NCBI RefSeq assembly: GCF_900110145.1 | Contig: NZ_FOCP01000018.1 | Span: forward strand, 1 to 64,000 | Direction of reading: 5' to 3' | Origin: Nitrosomonas marina | Lineage (GTDB): Bacteria; Pseudomonadota; Gammaproteobacteria; Burkholderiales; Nitrosomonadaceae | DNA length: 64,000 bases | Part shown: positions 33,409-41,418 of the stretch, in pieces | How the letters are laid out: each line of letters starts with the position of its first letter | How positions within the stretch are numbered: position 1 is the first letter of the stretch | Notes under the pieces: model-generated | Database searches by the model: none | What the model was told of the DNA's origin: nothing | The model's input: the letters and a program-made list of their open reading frames with translations, nothing else | Position numbers and translations under genes: made by a program

Positions 33409-33675
33409 TTATTCGTTTACTGCGTGTTTATTACTATGATCATTTGCGAGTTCAGGCCAGACTTCATGCCAATCATTCGGGCGTATTTCCTTGCGTCCAA
33501 ACGGCTTGTTTGCATCCTGCGTTTTCTTCTCGATGCGTGCCGCAAGGATGATCATCTTGTCATCCGGTATCCGGTTTTTTACTTTCCATTCGGATACAGA
33601 CGAATTGGCAATTTTGAAAAGATTGGCAACCTTGGATACGCCGCCGAACAGTTCAATAATTTCTCTTGCTTCCAC
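33409..33675 (-). CDS. Cro-like repressor
   Basis: An 88-residue HTH protein (IIELFGGVSKVANLFKIANSSVSEWK), read from a GTG start with AGGAG six bases upstream. Its promoter on the minus strand is TTGACA (33725-33720), 17 bp, TAATAT (33702-33697), and an operator covers the spacer. Opposed to the CI-like gene, it should repress at the same operators and commit the phage to lytic growth. Confidence 0.8.
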   Translation of the reverse strand: MEAREIIELFGGVSKVANLFKIANSSVSEWKVKNRIPDDKMIILAARIEKKTQDANKPFGRKEIRPNDWHEVWPELANDHSNKHAVNE

Positions 33676-33696
33676 AAAGTCTCCTGTTTCTTGTCA

Positions 33697-33764
33697 ATAT
33701 TAGGCATTCCTAATTTAATTGTCAATAGGCACTCCTTATGTTTTTAGTATTAGACTTCCCTACT
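33697..33764. promoter_or_regulatory. Switch region: three repressor operators and the cro promoter
   Basis: Operator-like palindromes ATTAGGCATTCCTAAT (33699-33714), AATAGGCACTCCTTAT (33724-33739) and a weaker ATTAGACTTCCCTACT (33749-33764) lie exactly 25 bp apart. The cro promoter (minus strand, -35 at 33725-33720, -10 at 33702-33697) is overlapped by the first two. The third operator abuts the CI-like ATG at 33765, an arrangement suited to CI autoregulation. Confidence 0.8.
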
Positions 33765-34148
33765 ATGGGAACAACTACGCTTGCAGAACGACTAAGGCTT
33801 GCCTTGAACAATAAACCGGGAGCGAAACAAAAAGACCTCGCGGAGTATTGTGGCGTCGCTCAGCCATCCGTTACAGATTGGTTTAATGGGGAAACAAAAA
33901 ACATCATCGGCATAAAGTTAAAACTTGCCGCTGAATTCCTTGGCGTCAACCAAGTGTGGCTAGGTACAGGCAAAGGCGAGATGTACGCGCCTCCAGAATA
34001 CACTGGCGACAAAAAGAGAGACGCACTGATAGATATAATAAAAAACGCGCCCGAGGAATACCTAGGACAGCTTGAACGCAATGTTCATGCGGTCTGTCAA
34101 CCAAAAGTTAAATACGGAAACGATAAAAACGGAAACGAAAAACACTAG
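33765..34148 (+). CDS. CI-like repressor (no peptidase domain)
   Basis: Starting at ATG 33765 gives 127 residues; the upstream ATG 33738 is buried in an operator and has no ribosome site either. The HTH is LAERLRLALNNKP ... KQKDLAEYCGVAQPSVTDWFNG. The C-terminal part is short and charged (KKRDALIDIIKNAPEEYLGQ). There is no S24 LexA-like peptidase, so RecA-driven self-cleavage is not expected and induction must work another way. The lack of an SD suggests a leaderless mRNA, as for lambda cI. Confidence 0.8.
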   Translation: MGTTTLAERLRLALNNKPGAKQKDLAEYCGVAQPSVTDWFNGETKNIIGIKLKLAAEFLGVNQVWLGTGKGEMYAPPEYTGDKKRDALIDIIKNAPEEYLGQLERNVHAVCQPKVKYGNDKNGNEKH

Positions 34149-34222
34149 GGTCCTGGAAATAAATAATTTCTGTCATAAAGATTTATGCAGGTGCAAGGGA
34201 ATAGATAAATAAAACATAATCA

Positions 34223-34855
34223 ATGTATTACTACCTAACAGCATTTATTGCGTTCGCATCGGTGATGATATTGATAAACAGCACGTCTATTGCAAATACC
34301 ATCATCTACACATCAGCCATAGTTGGCTTGATGATCCTGTCAAAATGGCTTTTCCCAAGCCAGCCGCAGAAAAACAAACAGAACCGACCGGCGACGAAAA
34401 CAAAGCCAGCGTCAAACCGAACAGCGCAACAGCAGCAGCCCGCAAAAAACCGGTACACAATACCAGAACAAATACACGAATGGCCGCAGCTAAATGAATT
34501 TGATTTTGATATTGTCGGCGAGTCGTATTATCAGCCGGCCATATCGAGAATATACCAATCATGGGTCAGTAACTACAAAGAAGGCGACATGGTCGACCCG
34601 CTTGACGCCTTCCTGATCCCGGACGACAACAACCCGTATGATGACAAGGCCGTCAGGGTGGATATTGATAACTACACCGTAGGCCACCTAAGCCGCGACG
34701 ATGCTAGAAGTTTCAGGCGGAGGCTTGGAGCCAAGAAACTGACCGGACAGATCACGAAGTGCAAAGCCACCATTACCGGCGGTCATGAGCTGAAGAACGG
34801 CGACACCGCAAGCTACGGCGTCGCGCTGGATATAAAACCGTTTGAATCAATATGA
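34223..34855 (+). CDS. Membrane-anchored HIRAN-domain protein
   Basis: A 210-residue protein. Two hydrophobic helices occupy residues about 1-45 (YLTAFIAFASVMILI, TIIYTSAIVGLMILS). A low-complexity linker (KTKPASNRTAQQQQPAK) follows, then a HIRAN domain at about 90-210 (FDIVGESYYQPAI, VGHLSRDDARSFRR). HIRAN binds 3' DNA ends or stalled forks in helicase proteins; here it is alone and tied to the membrane. It may sense or block incoming DNA, fitting immunity functions near the repressor. Confidence 0.7.
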   Translation: MYYYLTAFIAFASVMILINSTSIANTIIYTSAIVGLMILSKWLFPSQPQKNKQNRPATKTKPASNRTAQQQQPAKNRYTIPEQIHEWPQLNEFDFDIVGESYYQPAISRIYQSWVSNYKEGDMVDPLDAFLIPDDNNPYDDKAVRVDIDNYTVGHLSRDDARSFRRRLGAKKLTGQITKCKATITGGHELKNGDTASYGVALDIKPFESI

Positions 34856-34932
34856 AAATCGAAGATCCAAAGAAAACAAAAAAACGCTGGCCGTCAGACC
34901 AAGAAAAGAGAAAACCGAAAGACGCCCGGTAA
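34852..34932 (+). CDS. Short basic peptide (26 aa)
   Basis: An ATGA overlap with the HIRAN gene starts a 26-residue lysine-rich peptide (KKTKKRWPSDQEKRKPK). The stop codon is directly adjacent to the opposing gene's stop. It could be translated by coupling, but so short a frame may be chance. Confidence 0.3.
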   Translation: MKIEDPKKTKKRWPSDQEKRKPKDAR

Positions 34933-35436
34933 TCACCAGATCAGCCGGAAAGCAGCCGCGCCTATCCCGAAAACGACCGGTGTCGCGGTTGCCATGATAC
35001 TTACTATATTGAGCCACTTTCCCTTGATGTTGGCGCAATCCCTGTTCGACTCGATGCAGCGCTGTTTGCTTTCCAGTATCTCTTTTTTTAATACCAGGCA
35101 ATTCATCATCGCCGTTTTTGAGTTATACAAATTTTTTGGGTCATTTGTCGGCGGAGCTATATCAGAAGCCTGCATGCACTTCAAAACCAGAACGCAGGCA
35201 ATGGCGAACAGATAAACAGAAGAGGCCAGCATCCCGCCCTGCAACCACAAAGGCGCGCCATCATTTCTGATCGAAACAAACAGGGCAAGCGCGCCGCCAG
35301 CGCCGGTCAGCAGTAATATCAGCAGATTGTTTGCAGCTCTTTCCAGTGAATTGATGCACTCTATCTGGAAATCTGCATTCGCCTGCGCTTCAGAGTCGGT
35401 ATAGTCAAACAACCATTTCATTTCCCACGGCCACAT
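34933..35436 (-). CDS. Polytopic membrane protein, lysogeny-region
   Basis: The start at 35436 has AGGAGG before it and gives 167 residues; a frame to 35556 does not. Three hydrophobic segments can be seen (NNLLILLLTGAGGALALFVS, LASSVYLFAIACVLVLK, VSIMATATPVVFGIGAAAF). A long charged loop lies between (VLKKEILESKQRCIESNRD). It is co-oriented with the 86-residue gene and opposite to the early operon. The location between repressor and early promoter suits superinfection exclusion, but the family is unknown. Confidence 0.55.
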   Translation of the reverse strand: MWPWEMKWLFDYTDSEAQANADFQIECINSLERAANNLLILLLTGAGGALALFVSIRNDGAPLWLQGGMLASSVYLFAIACVLVLKCMQASDIAPPTNDPKNLYNSKTAMMNCLVLKKEILESKQRCIESNRDCANIKGKWLNIVSIMATATPVVFGIGAAAFRLIW

Positions 35437-35488
35437 AAAAACCTCCTTATCAAACGAGCTGTCAAGGAATCCTTGACAGCTATCAAAA

Positions 35489-35749
35489 TCACCCCAGCAT
35501 ATACCCGCAAACCATCCCTGCGATGAATAGCGCGCCCATACCAATCCAAGCCACATGCGGCTGAATGCCTCTGCGCCATGAACCTTTCGTTACGCCGTCC
35601 AGAATATCCCGGCGCTGAGATTCAAGCAATTCTATGATTCTTTCGTTCAAATCTCTTTGGCTATCACTTACCCGCCTTAGAGACCTTTTTGTTTCGTCAA
35701 ATACTTCGTTGATTTGATCAACATCTATCGCTTCATCCTTACCTGCCAT
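35489..35749 (-). CDS. Tail-anchored coiled-coil membrane protein
   Basis: Start at 35749 (GGGAGG upstream) gives 86 residues: a helical coiled-coil region (DQINEVFDETKRSLRRVSDS, RDLNERIIELLESQRRDIL) and a C-terminal membrane helix (VAWIGMGALFIAGMVCGYML). It precedes the membrane protein at 34933-35436 and probably shares its transcript. Together they look like a two-part membrane device of the prophage. Confidence 0.55.
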   Translation of the reverse strand: MAGKDEAIDVDQINEVFDETKRSLRRVSDSQRDLNERIIELLESQRRDILDGVTKGSWRRGIQPHVAWIGMGALFIAGMVCGYMLG

Positions 35750-35811
35750 AACACCTCCCAATAAAAAATTAATCAATCCGCTAATCACGGAATGAAAATT
35801 TTATCATAAAA

Positions 35812-35854
35812 ATTAGGAATACCTATTGACATGTTAATTAGGAATGCCTAACAT
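35812..35854 (+). promoter_or_regulatory. Early rightward promoter with two operators
   Basis: TTGACA (35826-35831), 17 bp, TAACAT (35849-35854). Palindromes ATTAGGAATACCTATT (35812-35827) and ATTAGGAATGCCTAAC (35837-35852) lie 25 bp apart, the second occupying the spacer. The same arrangement is seen at the cro promoter, so CI-like and Cro-like proteins should control both. Confidence 0.85.
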
Positions 35855-35901
35855 ACCTCAAAACAACGCAACAAAACACAAAACGAAACAGTGGAGGAAA
35901 C

Positions 35902-36477
35902 ATGACAACCGTAATTTATGACTGTGACGCGGGCGACCTAAGCCCGCAAAGCATAACCAGACTGGCGAACATGTATCACGAATCAGAAGCCACCACAGAG
36001 TGGCAACCGGGCGAAGATTTGTCGGAAAAACTGGTTATCACCCCGATCAGCAAAGAGATTGCAGACCAGCTCGACATCGCCGAGGAAGACCTGATCCACA
36101 TCGACGAAGCCATGGAACTACTGCAAAGCGATGTATCCATGAGCGATGTAATAACCCATGGCAACGAAGCATTCGCCAGAGATGACCCAATCACGTTGCA
36201 GCAATGCCTGATGCTGGCGAAATTAACCATTGACCACTCGCTATCAAGCGAATCGATACCGCAGCACGAAAAGTCAGGTTTGCGCGTTATCTCGGCGGTA
36301 ATAAAAGCAACAAATGAATTTGCAAAAGAAATTGAGACAGCCGTACCGGATGATCACAGGATTTTTTGCGCAAGAAAACTGATTATCTTGAAAGATGAAA
36401 TTCTCAAGATAAGTGTAGATACAGCTCTCGGCAAATTCCACGACCAGCGCAGCCAGCAGGAGGAACCAACGACATGA
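35902..36477 (+). CDS. Early phage protein, unknown
   Basis: First gene of the early operon; GGAGG lies before the ATG and transcription should begin near 35861. The 191-residue protein is acidic and largely helical (ITPISKEIADQLDIAEEDLI, AMELLQSDVSMSDVITHGNE). No domain recognised. As a first early gene it may modify host metabolism or restriction. Confidence 0.5.
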   Translation: MTTVIYDCDAGDLSPQSITRLANMYHESEATTEWQPGEDLSEKLVITPISKEIADQLDIAEEDLIHIDEAMELLQSDVSMSDVITHGNEAFARDDPITLQQCLMLAKLTIDHSLSSESIPQHEKSGLRVISAVIKATNEFAKEIETAVPDDHRIFCARKLIILKDEILKISVDTALGKFHDQRSQQEEPTT

Positions 36478-36683
36478 CCGCCAGACCGCTCGACTACTAC
36501 ACCAAAGGATCAACAGGACTACTGACCATGAACAGCAAAAAACACTCAACACTATATCCACAAATATACGTTGAAAAATTGCGCCGCAAATACATGATTG
36601 CGAAAGTCGCTCTTGCAATCGAATCAATTGCGCTGCTCATCATGGTTTTGTCCGGACTGACATTCATCTACCGGGTATTTTAA
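36474..36683 (+). CDS. Small membrane protein
   Basis: 69 residues with one C-terminal hydrophobic helix (ALAIESIALLIMVLSGLTFI). It starts in an ATGA overlap with the previous stop, and GGAGG precedes it. An internal start (residue 17) is possible. Role unknown. Confidence 0.5.
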   Translation: MTARPLDYYTKGSTGLLTMNSKKHSTLYPQIYVEKLRRKYMIAKVALAIESIALLIMVLSGLTFIYRVF

Positions 36684-36685
36684 TC

Positions 36686-37237
36686 ATGAAACTAATCGGA
36701 CTTACCGGCCCGGCAGGATGCGGAAAAACAACAGTAGCCGACTACCTGCACGATAAACACGGCTTCTATCACCTGTCCTTTGCCATGCCGATCAAAGAAG
36801 CACTGGCCGCAATGCTGGGCGTGTCAATCGACCGGCTGGAAAACCGGCAATACAAAGATACCCCATTAATCGGTATCGGCAAATCACCTAGACAGCTCAT
36901 GCAAACGCTGGGCACTGAATGGGGACGTGAAATTGTGAATCCCGACCTGTGGGGAATGCTGCTGCAGCGCAAAATCGATTTCAACATGCAACTCGCGCCT
37001 CAGCAGTCAATCGTCATTAGCGACGTGCGGTTCGAAAACGAAGCCAGACGCATCAGATCTCAAGGCGGCGAGATATGGCACATCACCCGTCCGAGCAACC
37101 CGCACAAGGTCAGCAAGCACAAAAGCGAAAACCTGATCGAGCCACTGCCAGACGAAACCCTAATCATGAACACAGCAAGCATAGACGAACTGAAAAACGC
37201 AGTCGACGCGCTGCTGATCGAGGAGGAAACGGCATGA
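36686..37237 (+). CDS. Deoxynucleoside monophosphate kinase (T4 gp1-like)
   Basis: A 183-residue P-loop kinase with GLTGPAGCGKTTVADYL (Walker A near residues 6-15), the LID/NMP-binding regions (LSFAMPIKEALAAMLG, GREIVNPDLW) and a DVRF motif (VISDVRFENEARR). It phosphorylates dNMPs and supports phage DNA synthesis. Spacing to neighbours is minimal, so it is translated within the operon. Confidence 0.85.
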   Translation: MKLIGLTGPAGCGKTTVADYLHDKHGFYHLSFAMPIKEALAAMLGVSIDRLENRQYKDTPLIGIGKSPRQLMQTLGTEWGREIVNPDLWGMLLQRKIDFNMQLAPQQSIVISDVRFENEARRIRSQGGEIWHITRPSNPHKVSKHKSENLIEPLPDETLIMNTASIDELKNAVDALLIEEETA

Positions 37238-37470
37238 AAAACACCGATATGCGCCACTACAAAACCCGCAAGCTGGACGCGCAAACGATCATCGCCGCAC
37301 TGGCAATCATCGGCATGATTGCAGTCACCTGGAGCGATCACACCAACCGCAGCGAGATCGCCAGAGCAGCACAGCAGGAGATCGTAGAGCGCGATCTGTG
37401 CATCGAGCAGCTTGAATACACCATCCTGCAAATTTTTCATCAACCAACCCACGGAGACATTGAACTATGA
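37234..37470 (+). CDS. Small membrane protein
   Basis: The ATG at 37234 follows GAGGAGG and overlaps the kinase stop, giving 78 residues. One membrane helix (TIIAALAIIGMIAVTW) is flanked by a charged start and a helical tail. Not assigned. Confidence 0.5.
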   Translation: MKNTDMRHYKTRKLDAQTIIAALAIIGMIAVTWSDHTNRSEIARAAQQEIVERDLCIEQLEYTILQIFHQPTHGDIEL

Positions 37471-37808
37471 ATCAGTCAGTAATCACAACGCTGCGCCAGA
37501 TCGGCAATGGCAGTCTGGTGACCAGCGTAGAAAACAAACTGCAAACACTCGTGCAGGCAGTAGAAGAGACCGGAAAATCTGGCAAATTGGTCGTCACCAT
37601 CAACGTAGCCAAGGCAACCAAGGGCAACGCGATGACCATCAAGGGCGCGGCCAAATTGAGCGCGCCTGATACCGAGCACCATGAAACGCTCATGTTCGCT
37701 ACCGAAGACGGCGGCTTGAGTACCGAGAACCCCAAACAGCAGAAACTCGATCTGAACGTGATCAAGGCTGAAAAGGGTGAAATCAAAAACGTAAACGAGG
37801 CCAAATAA
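37467..37808 (+). CDS. Hypothetical early phage protein
   Basis: A 113-residue protein. The sequence SVITTLRQIGNGSLVTSVENKLQ is followed by a beta part (KLVVTINVAKATKGNAMTIKG) and an acidic-basic end. No recognised domain. It lies immediately before DUF2303, whose genes often travel with such small partners, and may assist single-strand DNA or recombination work. Confidence 0.5.
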   Translation: MNQSVITTLRQIGNGSLVTSVENKLQTLVQAVEETGKSGKLVVTINVAKATKGNAMTIKGAAKLSAPDTEHHETLMFATEDGGLSTENPKQQKLDLNVIKAEKGEIKNVNEAK

Positions 37809-37810
37809 TC

Positions 37811-38668
37811 ATGTCATACCCGGAATACAAAGACGCAGAAAGTGGAACTGAAAACATAGCGCAGACGGTCGCCAGGGAAACCAAAAAACCGTTTGAACTC
37901 GGCAGCGAGAAGCACATCAAGCGCATTGCCCTGCCGCCCGGCTGGAAGGCTGAATCGTTCGATGACGAAAAGCTGCTGGATAGACCCATAAGAATAAAAG
38001 GCGAGGCAGTCGCGCAAGATGTTGACAGCTTTATCGCTTATGTTGCAAGGCATGCTATCGGATCAACATCAACAATCTATTGCGGCGCTGATTACGCGAA
38101 CAACAACCTGACCATTATATCCGTACTGGACGACCACGCCAAAGACGATCCGTCATGGTGTGACCACACGGTAAGGTTCAAACCAAAACAATCAATTGAG
38201 TACGGAAACTGGATTGAGAATGACGGCAAAGCCATGCCACAGGTCGACTTCGCCTTGTTCATCGAACGCAACCTTGACGACATTGCCAATGTTGACGGCA
38301 TGCCGACCGGCAGCCAGCTGCTGGAAATGGCTGTGCAGTTCGAGCAAAGCCAGGACATGCGCCTGAAATCACACATAAGACTGCAAAGCGGCGGCGTCCA
38401 GATGCAATTCGTCCAAGACGATGACGAGGCAACCATCGCCAGAATGACCATGTTCGACCGGCTTGCAATCGGCATTCCCGTTTTCTGGAACGGTGAGCAC
38501 TACCAGATAGACGCACGGCTGCGCTATCGAGTGCGAGAAGGCAAGGCCGTGTTCTGGTACGAGCTGATCCGGCCTGAGAAGGTTTATGAAGCGGCATGCA
38601 AAACCATCATCGACCGCGTTAAAACAGAAACCGGACTGCCTTTCTTTTTCGGTAGCTGGGCAAAGTAA
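37811..38668 (+). CDS. DUF2303 (YfdQ-like) protein
   Basis: 285 residues. Conserved landmarks of DUF2303 include IALPPGWKAESFDDEKLL, DVDSFIAYVARHA, TIYCGADYANNNLTIISVLDDH and the C-terminal VKTETGLPFFFGSW. The family is widespread in proteobacterial prophages near replication and recombination genes, but its activity is unknown. It lies next to an HTH gene in the same operon. Confidence 0.85.
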   Translation: MSYPEYKDAESGTENIAQTVARETKKPFELGSEKHIKRIALPPGWKAESFDDEKLLDRPIRIKGEAVAQDVDSFIAYVARHAIGSTSTIYCGADYANNNLTIISVLDDHAKDDPSWCDHTVRFKPKQSIEYGNWIENDGKAMPQVDFALFIERNLDDIANVDGMPTGSQLLEMAVQFEQSQDMRLKSHIRLQSGGVQMQFVQDDDEATIARMTMFDRLAIGIPVFWNGEHYQIDARLRYRVREGKAVFWYELIRPEKVYEAACKTIIDRVKTETGLPFFFGSWAK

Positions 38669-39106
38669 ATGCTAACCGCGCAACAGCACTGGCTCATCGA
38701 TCTAGGCATCATGCGTAGTCCCTGCGCGATTGATGAGCCGGTGATTAGGAAAGCGCCGAGACGGTTTACCAAGTCACCCAAAACCAGCAAGGCGGACAAG
38801 GCGCGGCTTAAGCAGGCGATCATCGATCACATTAACAGCCAGCGCATGAAGCGCATAACCGCCGACCAGCTATACGACCGCATGATTGAGAGCGGATCGC
38901 TGGACAACGGCAAGGGCGACCAGATCAGCATAGTCGTTTTCAAGAAGCTGTACAGCGACATCATGCGAAACGGTGAGGCAGTCACGCCAACGCGAACGGC
39001 TAAGGAAATGATCAGCGAAGGCAAAACCGTGATGCAGATCATGGCCAAAACAGGATTGTCCCGCAAATGGATCAACGAACTGAAAGCAAAAAGGAAGCAA
39101 TCATGA
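38669..39106 (+). CDS. HTH-containing early protein
   Basis: A 145-residue basic protein (KAPRRFTKSPKTSKADKARL) with a C-terminal helix-turn-helix (TAKEMISEGKTVMQIMAKTGLSRKWIN). It may bind DNA as a replication or regulatory protein. The start abuts the DUF2303 stop. Confidence 0.5.
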   Translation: MLTAQQHWLIDLGIMRSPCAIDEPVIRKAPRRFTKSPKTSKADKARLKQAIIDHINSQRMKRITADQLYDRMIESGSLDNGKGDQISIVVFKKLYSDIMRNGEAVTPTRTAKEMISEGKTVMQIMAKTGLSRKWINELKAKRKQS

Positions 39107-39495
39107 ACACACTAGATAAAGAAAACATCGTCGAGTCGCTCCGGTTCCTGCAGACCGTATGCCATACACAGGCATTAAATAACGGTTGGTGGCGCGACCT
39201 GGCAACCGGCGAAGACATGCGCGGCAAACGTAATGTAGGTGAAATGCTCTGCCTTGTGCACAGCGAGATCAGCGAGGCCATGGAAGGCCATCGCAAAAGC
39301 ATGATGGATGACAAGCTGCCGCACAGAAAAATGATTGAAGTCGAGCTGGCCGATGCAATGATCAGAATCCTTGATTTATCCCACGGCATGAACCTCGACC
39401 TAGCCGGAGCCATGGCGGAAAAACTGGAATACAACGCCAACCGTCCGGATCACAAACCCGAAAACCGTCGCGCCGCTGGCGGCAAATCCTACTAA
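39103..39495 (+). CDS. MazG-like NTP pyrophosphohydrolase (first of two)
   Basis: The ATG at 39103 overlaps the previous stop, and AAGGAAG precedes it; 130 residues. The all-alpha motifs E-x-x-E ... E-x-x-D occur as EMLCLVHSEISEAMEGHRK and MIEVELADAMIRILD. Phage MazG-like enzymes cut nucleotide triphosphates and may reset the host alarmone or dNTP pools. A second member is encoded at 41948. Confidence 0.75.
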   Translation: MNTLDKENIVESLRFLQTVCHTQALNNGWWRDLATGEDMRGKRNVGEMLCLVHSEISEAMEGHRKSMMDDKLPHRKMIEVELADAMIRILDLSHGMNLDLAGAMAEKLEYNANRPDHKPENRRAAGGKSY

Positions 39496-39534
39496 CCAAC
39501 CAACGATTTTTTAACCACCAAGGAGAACCAAGCA

Positions 39535-39987
39535 ATGTTTAAAAGCATAGTTTTATCAATACTCGCAGCATTAGGCGGCGACATCGATCGAGGCGCGGCT
39601 GCGCTGACAATCGCAGAACACCCAACCCTTGCGCAGTGTGAAAAACACATCGGGCGCACGCATAACGCTCGTCTGGATACATACGAAAACAAAGGCTATG
39701 AGATGAAACTCAAGCTGAATAACACCAGAGCACACGGTTTCAATGACAACCAGACTTCCACATGCGTCCAGACCGTCAAGCCAGAGGAAGCACAAGCGAT
39801 CTACATAATTGGCGTGGTGTACCAGAACAACGGCTTCGGTTCCCAGACCTATGAAACAGAAGTCCTATACCTGGGATCGCCAGCGCAATGCGGCGAGATC
39901 GATTCACTACTGGCCAGCATCAACCCGCACTTTACCCCGCCAGAACTGGGAATCATGGCCGGGTGTACCGACTTAACAGGTTTATAA
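39535..39987 (+). CDS. Hypothetical phage protein
   Basis: 150 residues, with an N-terminal hydrophobic segment (FKSIVLSILAALGG) that could be a weak signal sequence. A beta-rich part follows with several Cys (CEKHIGRTHNARL, CGEIDSLLASINPHF). AAGGAG lies before the ATG. No domain recognised. Confidence 0.5.
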   Translation: MFKSIVLSILAALGGDIDRGAAALTIAEHPTLAQCEKHIGRTHNARLDTYENKGYEMKLKLNNTRAHGFNDNQTSTCVQTVKPEEAQAIYIIGVVYQNNGFGSQTYETEVLYLGSPAQCGEIDSLLASINPHFTPPELGIMAGCTDLTGL

Positions 39988-40039
39988 ATTCCTCCACAGC
40001 CACAAGGCGGAGCCGGTGAAAGCCCGGCATTGATTAGCG

Positions 40040-40174
40040 GGAATCGTAGCTCAGTGGCAGAGCGGCAGGCTGAACGCCTGCGGCCGGTACGAATATTTGA
40101 CATCCCATCGAATATTGACAGTACGAATCAGAATTGGGAACTCTGGTGCGAAGGTTCAAATCCTTCCGATTCCG
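40040..40174 (+). tRNA. tRNA-Phe(GAA)-like with 68-nt variable region
   Basis: Acceptor GGAATCG (40040-40046) pairs with CGATTCC (40167-40173). The D arm GCTC/GAGC, anticodon stem GCAGG/CCTGC with loop CTGAACG (anticodon GAA at 40072-40074), and T arm GAAGG-TTCAAAT-CCTTC are all perfect. Between anticodon and T arms lie 68 nt (40082-40149), with a TCCCA/TGGGA hairpin and direct repeats of CGAATATT(T)GACA. Position 37 is C, which is atypical. The 3' end reads GCCCA rather than GCCA. It may be a functional odd tRNA, a tRNA with an insertion, or a pseudo-tRNA. Confidence 0.55.
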
Positions 40175-40192
40175 CCCAACAAGGACAGAACA

Positions 40193-40408
40193 ATGAAGAT
40201 AAATCTTATCGGCATGATATTGAATAACGCTGGCCGGGCATGTTTTGACGGCGCCGTACTCGACGACGACGGCAATCCAATGCCGGCAGCAGATTCATTG
40301 CATTACATGATCATGGAGTATGCAAAGGTAGTCAACGGCGGCACATCAAACGTAGTTACAGTGTCCCGCGAAGTGACAAAACAAACAAAAGACGGTTGGG
40401 AAGGATAA
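40193..40408 (+). CDS. Hypothetical small early protein
   Basis: Starting at ATG 40193 (AAGGAC upstream) gives 71 residues ([20 protein letters not shown]). The upstream frame runs through the tRNA-like gene and is not believed. It immediately precedes ssb and might be a partner or a regulator. Confidence 0.5.
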   Translation: MKINLIGMILNNAGRACFDGAVLDDDGNPMPAADSLHYMIMEYAKVVNGGTSNVVTVSREVTKQTKDGWEG

Positions 40409-40410
40409 CC

Positions 40411-40839
40411 ATGTCATCAGTCAACAAAGTCATATTAATCGGACGCCTCGGCAAAGACCCGAACATCAACTACATGTACGACGGCACAGCCGTTGCGAAC
40501 GTATCACTGGCAACGTCGGAAAAATGGAAAGACCGCAACGGCGAGAAGCAGGAAAAAACCGAATGGCACCGTTTAACTGCGTACCGAAAGCTGGCCGAAA
40601 TCATCGGCGAATATCTCAAGAAAGGCAGCCAGGCATATTTTGAAGGCCGACTCGAAACAAGGAAGTGGACCGACAAAGACGGCATCGACCGGTACACGAC
40701 CGAGATCATCGTCGACAAAATGAAAATGCTCGATACCCGGAACCAGTCAGCCCAACCAGCCCAGACTAGCAACGCAACCCAACCCCAACCGCCAGCCGGT
40801 AACGGGTTTGATGATATGGAAGACGATATCCCTTTCTAG
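40411..40839 (+). CDS. ssb: Single-stranded DNA-binding protein
   Basis: The ATG at 40411 with AAGGA upstream gives 142 residues. The OB fold is plain ([42 protein letters not shown]-like segment [13 protein letters not shown]). A Gln/Pro linker leads to the acidic tip DDIPF, which contacts host repair proteins. It protects ssDNA in phage replication. Confidence 0.95.
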   Translation: MSSVNKVILIGRLGKDPNINYMYDGTAVANVSLATSEKWKDRNGEKQEKTEWHRLTAYRKLAEIIGEYLKKGSQAYFEGRLETRKWTDKDGIDRYTTEIIVDKMKMLDTRNQSAQPAQTSNATQPQPPAGNGFDDMEDDIPF

Positions 40840-40847
40840 GAGGAAAT

Positions 40848-41414
40848 ATGAAAAAGCCATCATTGCCAGATATTTTCTACAACGTCTGCAACCAGCACCA
40901 GAAGGCGAGACCAATCATGCAGAAACCATATATTTGCGGCAACCACGTGGTATCCACAGATATGAGCATGATAATTATAGCCGACAAAAATAAATACGAT
41001 ACCTCGGGTCTGGAAGAATCGGCGGACTCATTATCTGAAAACACAGAAAAAATAATAAACAGAATTAAACAGACAGAGTGTATCAAGCCTTGGCAGAAGA
41101 TCGATATAGATGACGATGAGATCGTTAGTTTCATGGATGCAAAAGTAACGCATGGCGAGTGCTACGAATGCGATGGTAACGGATATGTATACCTGTCCAC
41201 ATCATTCAATGAGTACGAAATCGAATGCTTGTCCTGCGACGGAACAGGCGATCATCCAACGATCCCAATCTGGGGTCATGTTTGCGTCGATCAGGTGCGC
41301 GTGAATCCTTGCTACATTTTTTTGATCAACAATGCTGACTCATACAATACGATTGATAATCAACTGTTTTTCCGTATTGGAGAAATTAGCGGCACGGTCT
41401 TAGGGATGAGGTAA
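40848..41414 (+). CDS. Protein with DnaJ-type zinc finger
   Basis: A 188-residue protein with two CxxCxGxG units (CYECDGNG near 100, CLSCDGTG near 126), as in the DnaJ central domain. There is no J domain. Such proteins in phages are thought to bind zinc and assist folding or transcription. The N- and C-terminal parts are unassigned. Confidence 0.65.
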   Translation: MKKPSLPDIFYNVCNQHQKARPIMQKPYICGNHVVSTDMSMIIIADKNKYDTSGLEESADSLSENTEKIINRIKQTECIKPWQKIDIDDDEIVSFMDAKVTHGECYECDGNGYVYLSTSFNEYEIECLSCDGTGDHPTIPIWGHVCVDQVRVNPCYIFLINNADSYNTIDNQLFFRIGEISGTVLGMR

Positions 41415-41418
41415 CCAC

